DNA from: Ferdinandcohnia humi_A
GTDB taxonomy: Bacteria; Bacillota; Bacilli; Bacillales; Bacillaceae_L
Length of the DNA stretch: 64,000 nt
Direction: 5' to 3'
Assembly (NCBI GenBank): GCA_047608075.1
Contig: JBLKRX010000016.1
Coordinates: forward strand, 37,952 to 101,951
The position numbers were made by a program, and so were the translations under genes. The notes under the pieces are model-generated. The model was given only the letters and a program-made list of their open reading frames with translations. It was not told the DNA's origin and made no database searches. Each line of letters begins with the position of its first letter. The first letter of the stretch is position 1. This document shows positions 26,724 to 36,040 of the stretch, in pieces.

Positions 26724-27884
26724 TTACTTGTTATGACTTCTAATAGGATACAAAGCCTTTTGAACAGTTAACGTATTCTTTTCTTCAATTTCAACTTTTC
26801 TTGGAATTGGAGGATATATATTTTCCTCGTCATCCCAATTGGATGGTAGTGTAACAGACGTCTTAGATTGCCATTTGCTAATCCATTCTTGAGGAAGCGG
26901 GCCGTGGATAGCAGATTTTTCAATCATTTCCAGCCAAATTAGAGACCAAGCCCTTGGAACAACACGCCAAATATCGTAGCCTCCACCGCCAACTGCAATC
27001 CACCGGCCATCACAATATTGATGGGCAAGTTGATGAGCAAGCTTTGGTATTTCACGGTATATTCTCATTGTTGCAGAAAGATGGGTCAACGGATCATAAT
27101 AATGAGAATCAACACCATTCTGCGTTAAAATCACATCAGGTTTGAAAAACTCAGCTACTTCCTTAAACGCTGTAGTGTATGCATCTATCCAGGAATCATC
27201 CTCTGTAAAAGCATCGACAGGTATATTAAAAGAATACCCATATCCCTTTCCTGCACCTCTTTCATTTACACTTCCTGTTCCAGGGAATAGATATCGTCCA
27301 GTTTCATGAATCGATAGGGTACACACATTCGGATCATCGTAAAAAGTCCATTGGACTCCATCTCCATGGTGTGCATCAGTATCAACATATAGCACTCTCA
27401 CATTATATTTTTTTTGCATATAACGAATAGCTACAGCACTGTCGTTATAGATACAGAATCCAGAGGCTTTGCCTCTAAATCCATGATGTAGTCCACCGCC
27501 AAGGCTAAGGGCATGCTTTGATTTACCAGACATAACATGGTCAACGGCAGTTAGAGTAGCACCAACTAATAATGCACTTGCTTCATGCATGCCAGGAAAT
27601 ATAGGAGTATCCTCTGTACCAATACCATAATTTTGAGCGGTTTCTTCTGGGAGCTTTCCTTCTCCAGCTAACTTTACTGCTTGAATGAATTGTGGATCAT
27701 GAACAAGCTCCAATTCCTCATCAGTTGCAATTCTAGGCTCTATTATTTGAGAATCATCTAATGCGTTCAAACTTTTTAACAAATCATATGTAAGCATAAC
27801 TCGTGTCTGATTAAAGGGATGGTCATTACTAAACCTATATTTTATTAATTGATCAGAATAAATGAAGACTGCTTCGTTACTCAT
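26724..27884 (-). CDS. acuC: Acetoin utilization protein AcuC (histone deacetylase family)
   Basis: 386 aa, class I HDAC-like zinc deacetylase. Active-site segments: GGLHHGFRGKASGFCIYND (His-His and Asp), DTDAHHGDGVQW (zinc ligands), HETGRYLFPGTG, and TQNGVDSH. With AcuA it forms the acetylation/deacetylation control of AcsA known in B. subtilis. It overlaps the acuB stop by 4 bp (ATGA), so translational coupling is likely. Confidence 0.95.
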   Translation of the reverse strand: MSNEAVFIYSDQLIKYRFSNDHPFNQTRVMLTYDLLKSLNALDDSQIIEPRIATDEELELVHDPQFIQAVKLAGEGKLPEETAQNYGIGTEDTPIFPGMHEASALLVGATLTAVDHVMSGKSKHALSLGGGLHHGFRGKASGFCIYNDSAVAIRYMQKKYNVRVLYVDTDAHHGDGVQWTFYDDPNVCTLSIHETGRYLFPGTGSVNERGAGKGYGYSFNIPVDAFTEDDSWIDAYTTAFKEVAEFFKPDVILTQNGVDSHYYDPLTHLSATMRIYREIPKLAHQLAHQYCDGRWIAVGGGGYDIWRVVPRAWSLIWLEMIEKSAIHGPLPQEWISKWQSKTSVTLPSNWDDEENIYPPIPRKVEIEEKNTLTVQKALYPIRSHNK

Positions 27885-28525
27885 GACGATATCCCTGGTA
27901 CATTAGGCCACAGCACTGTATAGCCCACTTCTTTCAGGTTTGTAATGATACCCATTGGATTCATAGTTTGAACACGAAACACTAGTATTTTATATTGAGG
28001 GTCTTTATCAGGATAGACTAACACACTTGTGATATTTACATTGTGCTCCTTAATCACATTAACGACATCTGCAAGAGCACCAGCTCTGTTTATAACCTTA
28101 ACCTCTAATTGTGATCCAGGTTGATGAGCGCCAGTTAATTGAACTAATGTGTGAAGTAAATCAGTCTCCGTAATAATTCCTACTACTTTTCCTTCGGATT
28201 CGATTGGTAGACAGCCAATACGATGTTCATAAAAGATGGCTGCCACTTCTTCTACAAAATCCAACGGATGACCTGTTATCACATCGGTTACCATCACTTC
28301 CTTTATTGGAGCGTCTAGCATCCTCTGTTGATCGGAGAAATCTAGGATAGAAGGTTTTGCATCACGGATATCACGGTCACTAATCAAACCTATTAATTCA
28401 TGGTTGGAAGTTACGATTGGAATATGTCTTATTTTCTTTTCTTCCATCACTTTTATAGCTGTAGAAATGGTATCATCAGCTGATAGTGTAGTAACTATTT
28501 TTTTCATAATCTCTTCAACTATCAT
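27881..28525 (-). CDS. acuB: Acetoin utilization protein AcuB (CBS-ACT)
   Basis: 214 aa. Two CBS domains (~residues 1-60 and 75-135; GLISDRDIRDAKPS and GIITETDLLHTLVQL) followed by an ACT domain (~140-214; VINRAGALADVVNVIKEHNVNITSVLVY). It is a small-molecule-sensing regulatory protein of the acuABC operon; CBS pairs typically bind adenylates, but the ligand here is not known. AAGGGGGAT precedes the ATG. Confidence 0.94.
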   Translation of the reverse strand: MIVEEIMKKIVTTLSADDTISTAIKVMEEKKIRHIPIVTSNHELIGLISDRDIRDAKPSILDFSDQQRMLDAPIKEVMVTDVITGHPLDFVEEVAAIFYEHRIGCLPIESEGKVVGIITETDLLHTLVQLTGAHQPGSQLEVKVINRAGALADVVNVIKEHNVNITSVLVYPDKDPQYKILVFRVQTMNPMGIITNLKEVGYTVLWPNVPGISS

Positions 28526-28574
28526 TTTAAATCCCCCTTCGAAATATGGTAGTTGGGAAATTTCAAGTAAAGAA

Positions 28575-29207
28575 CTAATACATGAATCGATTCATAAATC
28601 GAAGTCTATCAAATTTTTCTATTGTTTCATTATCGATACGCTTACCGATTCTTGCCATTAAGCAGTTGGCAGGGTGTGAGCTTATTTCAGGGTCGTCTGT
28701 AGCAAACCATACAAGCCCACCTGCATTCATCATTTTTTCCATAACCTTACGATATTCCCAAACATTCAACCCTGTTCCTTTTAAGTCCCAATGCCAATAA
28801 TATTCGGTTGTGATAATGAGATAATCATCCATTGCATCATCCATCATGGAGACGATTAATAGATTTTTCCCAACACCACAGCCACGGTATTTAGGAATAA
28901 CTTCAATTGCTCCAAGCTCAATCAGATTTTCTATTTTTCCTTCTGACCAGCGCTCCAATGGGTCCGGATAAAGATAAGTAACATAGCCTACAATTGTATG
29001 TTGATCCCTAGCAATAATAATTCTTCCCTCAGGTAAATCCGCAATTTCAATTAATGCTTTATGCTGCTGGTTTGGCGTACGAAATGCGACTAAATCTTGA
29101 TGGAATTCATAGCTAGCAAGGGCTTCTCCTGTTATGGGTCCTTCTATTATGAGACTACCAAAAGGTGTCTTAAGCTCTTTTGCATTATATGTTTTTTTAT
29201 GTTCCAC
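28575..29207 (-). CDS. acuA: Protein acetyltransferase AcuA
   Basis: 210 aa, GNAT-fold acetyltransferase. The acetyl-CoA-binding RGCGVGKNLL motif is at about residues 116-125. In B. subtilis AcuA acetylates the active-site lysine of AcsA and inactivates it; AcuC reverses this. The GTG at 29207 with GGTGGTGA gives the known family length of 210; the open frame extends further upstream. Divergent from acsA. Confidence 0.94.
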   Translation of the reverse strand: MEHKKTYNAKELKTPFGSLIIEGPITGEALASYEFHQDLVAFRTPNQQHKALIEIADLPEGRIIIARDQHTIVGYVTYLYPDPLERWSEGKIENLIELGAIEVIPKYRGCGVGKNLLIVSMMDDAMDDYLIITTEYYWHWDLKGTGLNVWEYRKVMEKMMNAGGLVWFATDDPEISSHPANCLMARIGKRIDNETIEKFDRLRFMNRFMY

Positions 29208-29238
29208 ATTTTCACCACCGTAAGTTATTTCATCTATC

Positions 29239-29244
29239 ATTATA
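29239..29244 (-). promoter_or_regulatory. -10 element of the acuA promoter
   Basis: TATAAT on the minus strand, with a poor -35 match that overlaps the cre-like site at 29260-29274. Confidence 0.5.
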
Positions 29245-29259
29245 CATGAAATATAGTAA

Positions 29260-29274
29260 AGTTAAGCGTTTTCA
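29260..29274 (+). promoter_or_regulatory. Predicted CcpA (cre) site, acuA-acsA intergenic
   Basis: AGTTAAGCGTTTTCA matches the cre pattern WTGNAANCGNWNNCW except at positions 2-3. It covers the -35 region of acuA and lies about 60 bp upstream of the acsA -35. CcpA control of both units is known in B. subtilis. Confidence 0.45.
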
Positions 29275-29336
29275 CATAAAGTTACTTTTATTATACATTT
29301 CGAAATTAAAATATTATATATATAAAATTTAAAAAA

Positions 29337-29365
29337 TTGAGAAAAGGTAAAATTTATTCTATAAT
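29337..29365 (+). promoter_or_regulatory. Predicted sigma-A promoter of acsA
   Basis: TTGAGA (29337-29342), exact 17-bp spacer, TATAAT (29360-29365). Confidence 0.75.
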
Positions 29366-29400
29366 AGAATAGAAAATACTTACATAAGGGGGATGTGCAA

Positions 29401-31119
29401 GTGAAAGTGGAAGCGCTGCCAGCTACAAAAGGCGATTTTAATTTAAAAGATTATGATCTAGCTTATGAAAGTTTTCATTGGTCGGATGTAGAAAAGAATT
29501 TTTCTTGGTCAGAAACAGGAAGGGTAAATATTGCTTATGAGGCAATTGACCGCCATGCAGAAGGGGATAGAAAAAATAAAGTAGCACTTTATTACCGGGA
29601 TCCATCCCGTGATGAAAAATATACTTTTAAAGAAATGAAGGAATACACGAACCGTGCTGCAAATGTATTAAAACAGGCAGCTGACGTTGAAAAAGGAGAC
29701 CGTGTATTTGTGTTTATGCCACGTTCTCCAGAATTGTATTTTGCTGTATTAGGGGCAATCAAACTTGGAGCAATAGTTGGTCCGCTATTCGAAGCATTTA
29801 TGGAAGGTGCTGTCAGAGACCGTTTAGAGGATAGTGAAGCAAAAGTTATTGTAACTACACCTGAGCTTGTTGAACGAGTTCCATTTAAAGATTTACCAGC
29901 CTTAAAACATATTGTTTTAGTTGGTGAGGATGTCAAAGAAGAAGGACCATTTATTGATTTCCTTGGGAGATTGAAACATGCAAGCAAAGATCTTCAAATT
30001 GAGTGGGTTGAACGTACGGATGGAATGCTACTCCATTACACATCTGGTTCAACAGGAAAACCAAAAGGTGTCCTTCATGTGCATAATGCCATGATCCAGC
30101 AATATCAGACTGCTAAATGGGTTCTTGACCTAAGAGAGGATGATATTTATTGGTGTACGGCTGACCCTGGTTGGGTTACTGGAACCTCCTATGGCATTTT
30201 TGGTCCATGGCTTAACGGAGCTTCAAATGTAATCGTTGGAGGTAGATTTAAGCCTGAAAGCTGGTATCAAACAATAGAAGATTACGGAATTACAGTTTGG
30301 TACAGTGCTCCAACAGCATTTAGAATGCTAATGGGTGCAGGGGATGAATTAGTAAAGCAATTCAATTTAAATTCATTACGCCATGTGTTAAGTGTTGGAG
30401 AGCCGTTAAATCCTGAAGTTGTTAGATGGGGAGCAAAGGTGTTCAATTTACGAATTCATGATAATTGGTGGATGACTGAAACGGGTGCGCAGTTGATTAG
30501 TAATTATCCTTGTATGGATATTAAGCCCGGATCAATGGGGAAACCTTTCCCGGGAATTAAAGCAGCAATTGTTGATGATCAAGGTAATGAACTACCACCC
30601 TACAGAATGGGCAATTTAGCAATTAAAAAAGGCTGGCCTTCCATGATGTATAAAATTTGGAACAATCCTGCTAAGTATGAATCCTATTTTATGCCAGGTG
30701 ATTGGTATGTTTCGGGAGATTCAGCCTATATGGATGAAGATGGTTATTTCTGGTTCCAAGGAAGAGTAGATGATGTTATCATGACATCTGGAGAGCGGGT
30801 AGGTCCTTTCGAAGTAGAAAGTAAGTTAGTAGAACATCCAGCTATTGCTGAAGCAGGTGTTATCGGGAAACCAGATCCAGTCCGTGGTGAAATCATTAAA
30901 GCATTTGTCGCTTTAAGAGAAGGGCATTCGCCTTCGGACGAACTTAAGGAAGAGATCCGTAACTTCGTTAAGAAGGGATTAGCAGCTCATGCAGCACCAC
31001 GTGAAATTGAGTTTAAGGAAAAGCTTCCTAAAACGCGTAGTGGTAAAATTATGAGACGTGTTCTAAAAGCCTGGGAGCTTGATTTACCAACGGGTGACCT
31101 TTCTACAATGGAAGATTAA
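29401..31119 (+). CDS. acsA: Acetyl-CoA synthetase AcsA
   Basis: 572 aa, the B. subtilis AcsA length. ATP + acetate + CoA to acetyl-CoA. Adenylation motifs: LLHYTSGSTGKPKGVLHVH, WWMTETGAQL, SGDSAYMDEDGYFWFQGR, and the acetylatable lysine in LPKTRSGKIMRRVLKAWE near the C-terminus, the known target of AcuA. Three GTG codons lie near the start (29395, 29401, 29407); 29401 has AAGGGGG at the best distance and gives the family N-terminus. The acuABC operon is divergent. Confidence 0.97.
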   Translation: MKVEALPATKGDFNLKDYDLAYESFHWSDVEKNFSWSETGRVNIAYEAIDRHAEGDRKNKVALYYRDPSRDEKYTFKEMKEYTNRAANVLKQAADVEKGDRVFVFMPRSPELYFAVLGAIKLGAIVGPLFEAFMEGAVRDRLEDSEAKVIVTTPELVERVPFKDLPALKHIVLVGEDVKEEGPFIDFLGRLKHASKDLQIEWVERTDGMLLHYTSGSTGKPKGVLHVHNAMIQQYQTAKWVLDLREDDIYWCTADPGWVTGTSYGIFGPWLNGASNVIVGGRFKPESWYQTIEDYGITVWYSAPTAFRMLMGAGDELVKQFNLNSLRHVLSVGEPLNPEVVRWGAKVFNLRIHDNWWMTETGAQLISNYPCMDIKPGSMGKPFPGIKAAIVDDQGNELPPYRMGNLAIKKGWPSMMYKIWNNPAKYESYFMPGDWYVSGDSAYMDEDGYFWFQGRVDDVIMTSGERVGPFEVESKLVEHPAIAEAGVIGKPDPVRGEIIKAFVALREGHSPSDELKEEIRNFVKKGLAAHAAPREIEFKEKLPKTRSGKIMRRVLKAWELDLPTGDLSTMED

Positions 31120-31134
31120 TACTCTCATATATGT

Positions 31135-31168
31135 AAAAACGAGATGGCACTTGGCCATCTCGTTTTTA
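31135..31168. terminator. Bidirectional terminator, acsA / PBP
   Basis: Perfect stem ACGAGATGGC / GCCATCTCGT flanked by A5 and T5, between two convergent genes. Confidence 0.9.
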
Positions 31169-31169
31169 T

Positions 31170-34109
31170 TTAGTTTCCTCTACCTCTACCAATCCCGTTG
31201 ATGTTCCCATTTCCATTTCCGTTGCCATCTCCATTATCATCGTCGTCGCCATTGTCACCATCACCGCCACCATCTTCTTCATCAGTTGGTGGTGGGACTA
31301 TTTCAATTGGATTGGCTTGATAGTCACCATTTTTAAGTAACACAGAACTAGTTAATGGAGTTTCTTTTCCAGCTACATCTACAGCGGTAATATAATAGGC
31401 AGCAACCGCATTTCCGACATCGTGTTGTAAGTTGCGTGTTGACGGTACACTTGCTATCCTTTTGAATTCAGACGTAAAATTAGCAGCTGCATAGATTCGG
31501 TAACCAATTACATCGTTGTGTTCATGCTTAGCCCATTTTAATACGCCAGAAGAGATTGAGGCACCCGTTACTTGTGTAGGAACTGAACCATTATCCTTTA
31601 ATTCTTCTGTTTCAGTAATCACAAGATTCTTCCATCGATTATTATTCGGCAGAAGCTGTTCAATTGCCTTTGTATCTTTTAAGTCGTGTTTTTCCAGGAA
31701 CTCTTTTTTAATCATAATTCCTTCTTGTACAAATTCTTGAGGAGCACTTGCAGGAACACGGTAGGCTTTACCATCAACTGCAATATATTTTCCTTTAACT
31801 AAATTGTCATCCTTTTCTTTAGGAACATGTTTCGCATTAAAGATATCAGTCTCTACTAGACCAGCTTCACTACATAATTCAGAAGGAAGCAATCCTGAGA
31901 GGCCGCAATAAGAACGGGTTACAATTCCACCAGGCATTTTAAAATTTTCATTTGGTTTTACAAGCTCAGGGCGAATATCATATGCTGCATTTAATTGTTG
32001 TGACCATAGAAGAATATTTCTTCTTGTGTATGAAAGGCCTTTGTAATCAATAACACGTTTTGGCGTATCATAACCAATCCATGTTCCAAACGTTACGTTC
32101 GGGTTTGTAGCAACAAACCATATGTCTTCCCAGTTTTGTGATGTTCCTGTTTTACCTGCCCAGTCAGCATCAAATTTAAGATAATCATTTAGTGATGCAC
32201 CTGTACCTCCATTAACTACTTCACGCATCATATCAATGGTTAAATAAGCAGTTTGCGGAGAGAACACGTCTACAGGAGTAACCTCGTGTTCATATACGAC
32301 TTCCCCATCTTTTGTAATTATTTTTTCAATCATATATGCATCAACGAATTTACCTTCGTTTGCAAAGGTTGCATACGCATTTACATTTTCTTCAACTGAT
32401 ACACCATATGTCATACCACCAATAGATAATGATACAGCACTATAGTCTGCCTCATCTAAGGATGTGAAGCCCATTTTTTCAAGGAAGGTGATAGGGCGTT
32501 TATCAAGGTTATTAATATATGTTTTTGCAGCAGGTATATTTTTTGACCATTTTAATGCATGTCTAGCAGACATTAAACCATCAAAATCGCTTTCACCACC
32601 TACATTTTTTGGCTTCCAGCCATTATATTCAAACACTACGTCCGCAAGAACACTACCTGGTTGCAATGTCCCATATTCCATTGCCGGTGCATAATCCAGG
32701 AGTGGCTTCATAGTTGAACCATTAGGTCGAATGGCGGAAAGTGCATGGTTTGTTTGTTCACGTTCAAAATCACGCCCACCGACAAAGCTGATGATTCGAC
32801 CTGTTTTGTTTTCAATAAGAACAGATCCAACCTCTTCAGGTTCTACTACTTTAACATCCTCACCAGTTTCGAGGTCTTTTTTTACTTCCGTTTTATCAGG
32901 TCCATAATATTCGTAGTTTTTGGCTACATTTTGCATAGCATCTAAAATTTCTTTATCGATAGTAGTGTAGATTTTGTACCCATTTTGACGTAGATTTTTA
33001 TCAGCAATTTCCTTGTAATAGCTACGAAGCTCTTCATTTTCCTGAAGATCCTTTTCTTCGTACCCATCGTCTTTTGCGATTTTTATCATTAGGATGTCGG
33101 CTGCTCTTTTCTCTACCTCAGCAGTCAACCAAGGATACTTTTCTGTTGGCTCTGATTTAGGTGGTACAAGGTTTGCTCGAACATCATAGGCAAGCGCCTC
33201 CTCATACTCCTTCTCATTAATGAAACCTGCGGAAAGCATACGATTTAGCACTGTTTTCATTCTTGTTAAACCAGGCTCAAGGTTCTCCTTTACTTGCCCT
33301 CCTTTATTGGAAAAAGGAGTAAAAACATAAGGATTTTGTGGAAGTCCTGCAATGTATGCTGCTTGTGGTAACGTTAAGTCCTTTGCATTGACTCCAAAGA
33401 TTCCTTGAGCAGCCGTTTGAACACCAGCGATGTTACGGCCAGAAGAATTTCGTCCATATGGGATAACATTTAAATAAGCTTCAAGTATTTCATTCTTATC
33501 AAAAAATTTTTCTAAACGAAGAGCTATTAAAATTTCCTTTGCTTTCCGATCGAAAGAAACCTGACTTGATAAGATTTGGTTTTTTATAAGTTGTTGAGTT
33601 AGAGTACTTCCCCCAGATTGGACTGGAGAATTTGTTACGTCTTGTAATATTGCGCGTAAAATGGATTTTGGAACAACGCCATCATGCTCGTAAAAATACT
33701 GGTCTTCCGTTGCAATGACAGCATTAATTAAATGCTTTGACACATCTTCAAGGGCTACTTCTTCACGTTGTAAATCTGATCGAAGTTGCCCAAGATAGAC
33801 CCCATTAGCAAAATATACATCCGTATTTTCTTCGTAGTTATAAATATCTTTTTTCAAACTATCGTAGCTTCGAATTGGTTCATCCTTTACTAGGGAAGCA
33901 AAATAACCCGCACCTGCTCCACCTGCAAAACCTAATCCCAAAAGCGCAATAATAAAGAATAGTAAAATCAAGTTCCAAACGACTCCGTATGTAACTCTAG
34001 CACCTTTTCGTGCTTTTTTACCTGTTATGGCTTTTAAGACTTTATTAGTAGAAAAGCTGCGTCTGACTGAACTCAATCTTTCAAAAAGCATTGATTTATT
34101 AAATTTCAT
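31170..34109 (-). CDS. Class A penicillin-binding protein (transglycosylase/transpeptidase)
   Basis: 979 aa. Cytoplasmic basic N-terminus, one transmembrane helix (~residues 48-75), then a GT51 glycosyltransferase domain (ATEDQYFYEHDGV with catalytic Glu, GGSTLTQQLIKNQ, GRNIAGVQTAAQGIFG). The transpeptidase has STMKPLLDY, the SLSIGGMTYG block and AGKTGTSQNWEDIWF. A fibronectin-type-III-like region (about 835-925) and a terminal Asp/Gly/Asn-rich tail (GDNGDDDDNGDGNGNGN) complete it. It polymerises and cross-links peptidoglycan outside the membrane. The ATG at 34109 follows AGGGGGATG; the upstream ATG lies too close to that site. Confidence 0.94.
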   Translation of the reverse strand: MKFNKSMLFERLSSVRRSFSTNKVLKAITGKKARKGARVTYGVVWNLILLFFIIALLGLGFAGGAGAGYFASLVKDEPIRSYDSLKKDIYNYEENTDVYFANGVYLGQLRSDLQREEVALEDVSKHLINAVIATEDQYFYEHDGVVPKSILRAILQDVTNSPVQSGGSTLTQQLIKNQILSSQVSFDRKAKEILIALRLEKFFDKNEILEAYLNVIPYGRNSSGRNIAGVQTAAQGIFGVNAKDLTLPQAAYIAGLPQNPYVFTPFSNKGGQVKENLEPGLTRMKTVLNRMLSAGFINEKEYEEALAYDVRANLVPPKSEPTEKYPWLTAEVEKRAADILMIKIAKDDGYEEKDLQENEELRSYYKEIADKNLRQNGYKIYTTIDKEILDAMQNVAKNYEYYGPDKTEVKKDLETGEDVKVVEPEEVGSVLIENKTGRIISFVGGRDFEREQTNHALSAIRPNGSTMKPLLDYAPAMEYGTLQPGSVLADVVFEYNGWKPKNVGGESDFDGLMSARHALKWSKNIPAAKTYINNLDKRPITFLEKMGFTSLDEADYSAVSLSIGGMTYGVSVEENVNAYATFANEGKFVDAYMIEKIITKDGEVVYEHEVTPVDVFSPQTAYLTIDMMREVVNGGTGASLNDYLKFDADWAGKTGTSQNWEDIWFVATNPNVTFGTWIGYDTPKRVIDYKGLSYTRRNILLWSQQLNAAYDIRPELVKPNENFKMPGGIVTRSYCGLSGLLPSELCSEAGLVETDIFNAKHVPKEKDDNLVKGKYIAVDGKAYRVPASAPQEFVQEGIMIKKEFLEKHDLKDTKAIEQLLPNNNRWKNLVITETEELKDNGSVPTQVTGASISSGVLKWAKHEHNDVIGYRIYAAANFTSEFKRIASVPSTRNLQHDVGNAVAAYYITAVDVAGKETPLTSSVLLKNGDYQANPIEIVPPPTDEEDGGGDGDNGDDDDNGDGNGNGNGNINGIGRGRGN

Positions 34110-34190
34110 GATCATCCCCCTAAAATCAAGTACATTATAGCATATACAGTAGATACTTTAGTATTTTTTTATGCATTTCCAGTATTTAAT

Positions 34191-34220
34191 TTGACAAGAA
34201 CAATCTGTATATGATAGAAA
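34191..34220 (+). promoter_or_regulatory. Predicted promoter of tyrS
   Basis: Perfect TTGACA at 34191-34196; 17-18 bp later ATAGAA/TAGAAA. It would give a leader of about 260 nt. Confidence 0.55.
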
Positions 34221-34226
34221 AAGCTA

Positions 34227-34487
34227 TATCATTAAAGTAAAACTTCAATCAGTAGAGGGGCCAACATCTTTAACAAAGTCGTTGTGCGTTCGTTTACTTC
34301 ATTCTGTACTGATTACGAGTTACCATTCACAGGAAAAGGAACCTACAGAAGCTTAGTCTTGCACGAAAGCAAAGCTTTTTCGATGTTGTGAATCAGGATG
34401 ACGTACATTTTAGGGATTTTATGGGCAGTTGTCCCCATAAAGTGGGATCTACTTACCTGTTAATAAGGAATAAAAGGAGACTAAGAC
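34227..34487 (+). promoter_or_regulatory. Structured tyrS leader, no canonical T-box seen
   Basis: The leader can form AATCAGTA with TACTGATT (34246-34313), AGAAGCTT with AAGCTTTTT (about 34347-34381), and TTTATGGG with CCCATAAA (34418-34441). I find no T-box consensus (GGGTGGNACC) and no strong terminator. B. subtilis tyrS is T-box controlled, so this leader is either diverged or regulated differently. Confidence 0.4.
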
Positions 34488-35747
34488 ATGAGTGTATTGC
34501 AAGATTTGGCGTATAGAGGTCTAATCAATCAAGTTACAGATGAGGATGGCTTACGTACGATACTAAGTAATGAAAAAGTAAAATTATATTGCGGCTTCGA
34601 CCCTACAGCAGACAGTTTACATATCGGACATTTAGTAGGAATCCTTTGTTTGAAACGATTTCAGTTGGCTGGTCATCAACCAATCGCTCTAGTTGGTGGT
34701 GCAACTGGATTAATTGGTGATCCAAGTGGGAAAAAAGCAGAAAGAACCTTAAACACAAAGGAAGTTGTAGAACAGTACAGTAGTAGTATTAAGGAACAGC
34801 TTTCCCGTTTTTTAGATTTTGATGCAGAAGATAATCCTGCACAAATCGCTAATAATTATGATTGGATTGGAAGCTTGGATTTAATCACGTTTTTACGCGA
34901 TATTGGTAAGAGCTTTGGTCTTAACTATATGCTAGCCAAGGATTCAGTACAATCGCGGTTAGATGCGGGGATATCTTTTACTGAATTTAGTTATATGATT
35001 TTACAATCTTATGACTTTTTAAAGCTATACGAAAATGAAGGCTGCAGACTTCAAATTGGTGGCAGCGACCAGTGGGGGAACATTACCGCAGGTCTTGAAC
35101 TCATTCGTAAAAATGTTGAGGACGCAAAGGCATTTGGATTAACAATTCCACTTGTAACAAAATCGGATGGAACGAAATTCGGTAAAACAGAAGGTGGAAC
35201 CATCTGGCTTGATAAAGAAAAAACGTCTCCTTATGAATTCTATCAATTCTGGATTAATACAGACGATCGTGATGTGATTCGTTACTTAAAGTACTTTACG
35301 TTCTTAACAAAAGAGGAAATTGAAAGTCTTGAAGTAGAAATGCAGGCTGCTCCTGAAAAACGAATTGCACAGAAGACTCTTGCAGAAGAAGTTACTAAAT
35401 TGGTCCATGGTGAGGTTTCACTAGAACAGGCTGTGAAAATATCGACAGCTCTATTTAGTGGGTCGATTAGCGAATTAAGTGCTGACGAGATCAAACAAGG
35501 TTTCAAGGATGTACCTTCGTACGAGTATAATGGTGAGGCAGAAGTAGGATTAGTGGATTTATTAGTAATGAGCAAAATCTCACCATCAAAGCGCCAGGCT
35601 CGTGAGGACATTGCGAATGGAGCTATATCAGTCAATGGTGAACGAATTCAGGAAGTGGAAAGTGTAATTACAGAATCCCATCGAATTGAAGGACAATTCA
35701 CGGTAATTAGACGCGGGAAGAAGAAGTACTACTTAATAAAATATTAA
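34488..35747 (+). CDS. tyrS: Tyrosyl-tRNA synthetase TyrS
   Basis: 419 aa, class I aminoacyl-tRNA synthetase that charges tRNA-Tyr. The HIGH motif is in PTADSLHIGHLVG (HIGH at ~45-48), the KMSKS equivalent is KFGKT in KSDGTKFGKTEGG, and the tyrosine-binding GGSDQWGNI is present. The C-terminal S4-like domain (~355-419) includes SPSKRQAREDIANGAISVNGE. AAAAGGAG precedes the ATG. A terminator follows at 35757. Confidence 0.96.
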   Translation: MSVLQDLAYRGLINQVTDEDGLRTILSNEKVKLYCGFDPTADSLHIGHLVGILCLKRFQLAGHQPIALVGGATGLIGDPSGKKAERTLNTKEVVEQYSSSIKEQLSRFLDFDAEDNPAQIANNYDWIGSLDLITFLRDIGKSFGLNYMLAKDSVQSRLDAGISFTEFSYMILQSYDFLKLYENEGCRLQIGGSDQWGNITAGLELIRKNVEDAKAFGLTIPLVTKSDGTKFGKTEGGTIWLDKEKTSPYEFYQFWINTDDRDVIRYLKYFTFLTKEEIESLEVEMQAAPEKRIAQKTLAEEVTKLVHGEVSLEQAVKISTALFSGSISELSADEIKQGFKDVPSYEYNGEAEVGLVDLLVMSKISPSKRQAREDIANGAISVNGERIQEVESVITESHRIEGQFTVIRRGKKKYYLIKY

Positions 35748-35754
35748 TGTATTT

Positions 35755-35787
35755 GGGGTAGGCGTAGATTTCGTCTACCTTTTTTAT
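35755..35787 (+). terminator. Terminator of tyrS
   Basis: 8-bp stem GGTAGGCG / CGTCTACC (one G-T pair), followed by T7. Confidence 0.85.
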
Positions 35788-35998
35788 TTGATGGAATACC
35801 TGTAAATAGGGAGGAAAGGTAAACAATAGGTTTTGTTGCTGCCCTTGGTAGAGGAATATGGATATAAAAGGAAATCATAAGAATTCTTGAGAAGTGCCAT
35901 GGCAAAAGCAAGAAAATAAAATACCTACCTATGTTTCCAAACCACTATTTTTAAACAAACAAAATAGCTATTGCCCTCGACTTAGCTCTTATTAAAAC

Positions 35999-36036
35999 CA
36001 AAAAGAGGATAGGGATTGCTCCCTATCCTCTTTTCT
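35999..36036 (-). terminator. Terminator of rpsD
   Basis: Perfect 11-bp stem GAGGATAGGGA / TCCCTATCCTC with A/T flanks, a few bases from the rpsD stop. Confidence 0.9.
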
Positions 36037-36040
36037 AGGA

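Noticed and set aside
29592..29987. 131-codon minus-strand frame inside acsA
   Set aside because: Antisense shadow over conserved acsA codons.
34310..34400. T-box riboswitch for tyrS
   Set aside because: The conserved T-box sequence was not found; reported instead as an unusual leader.
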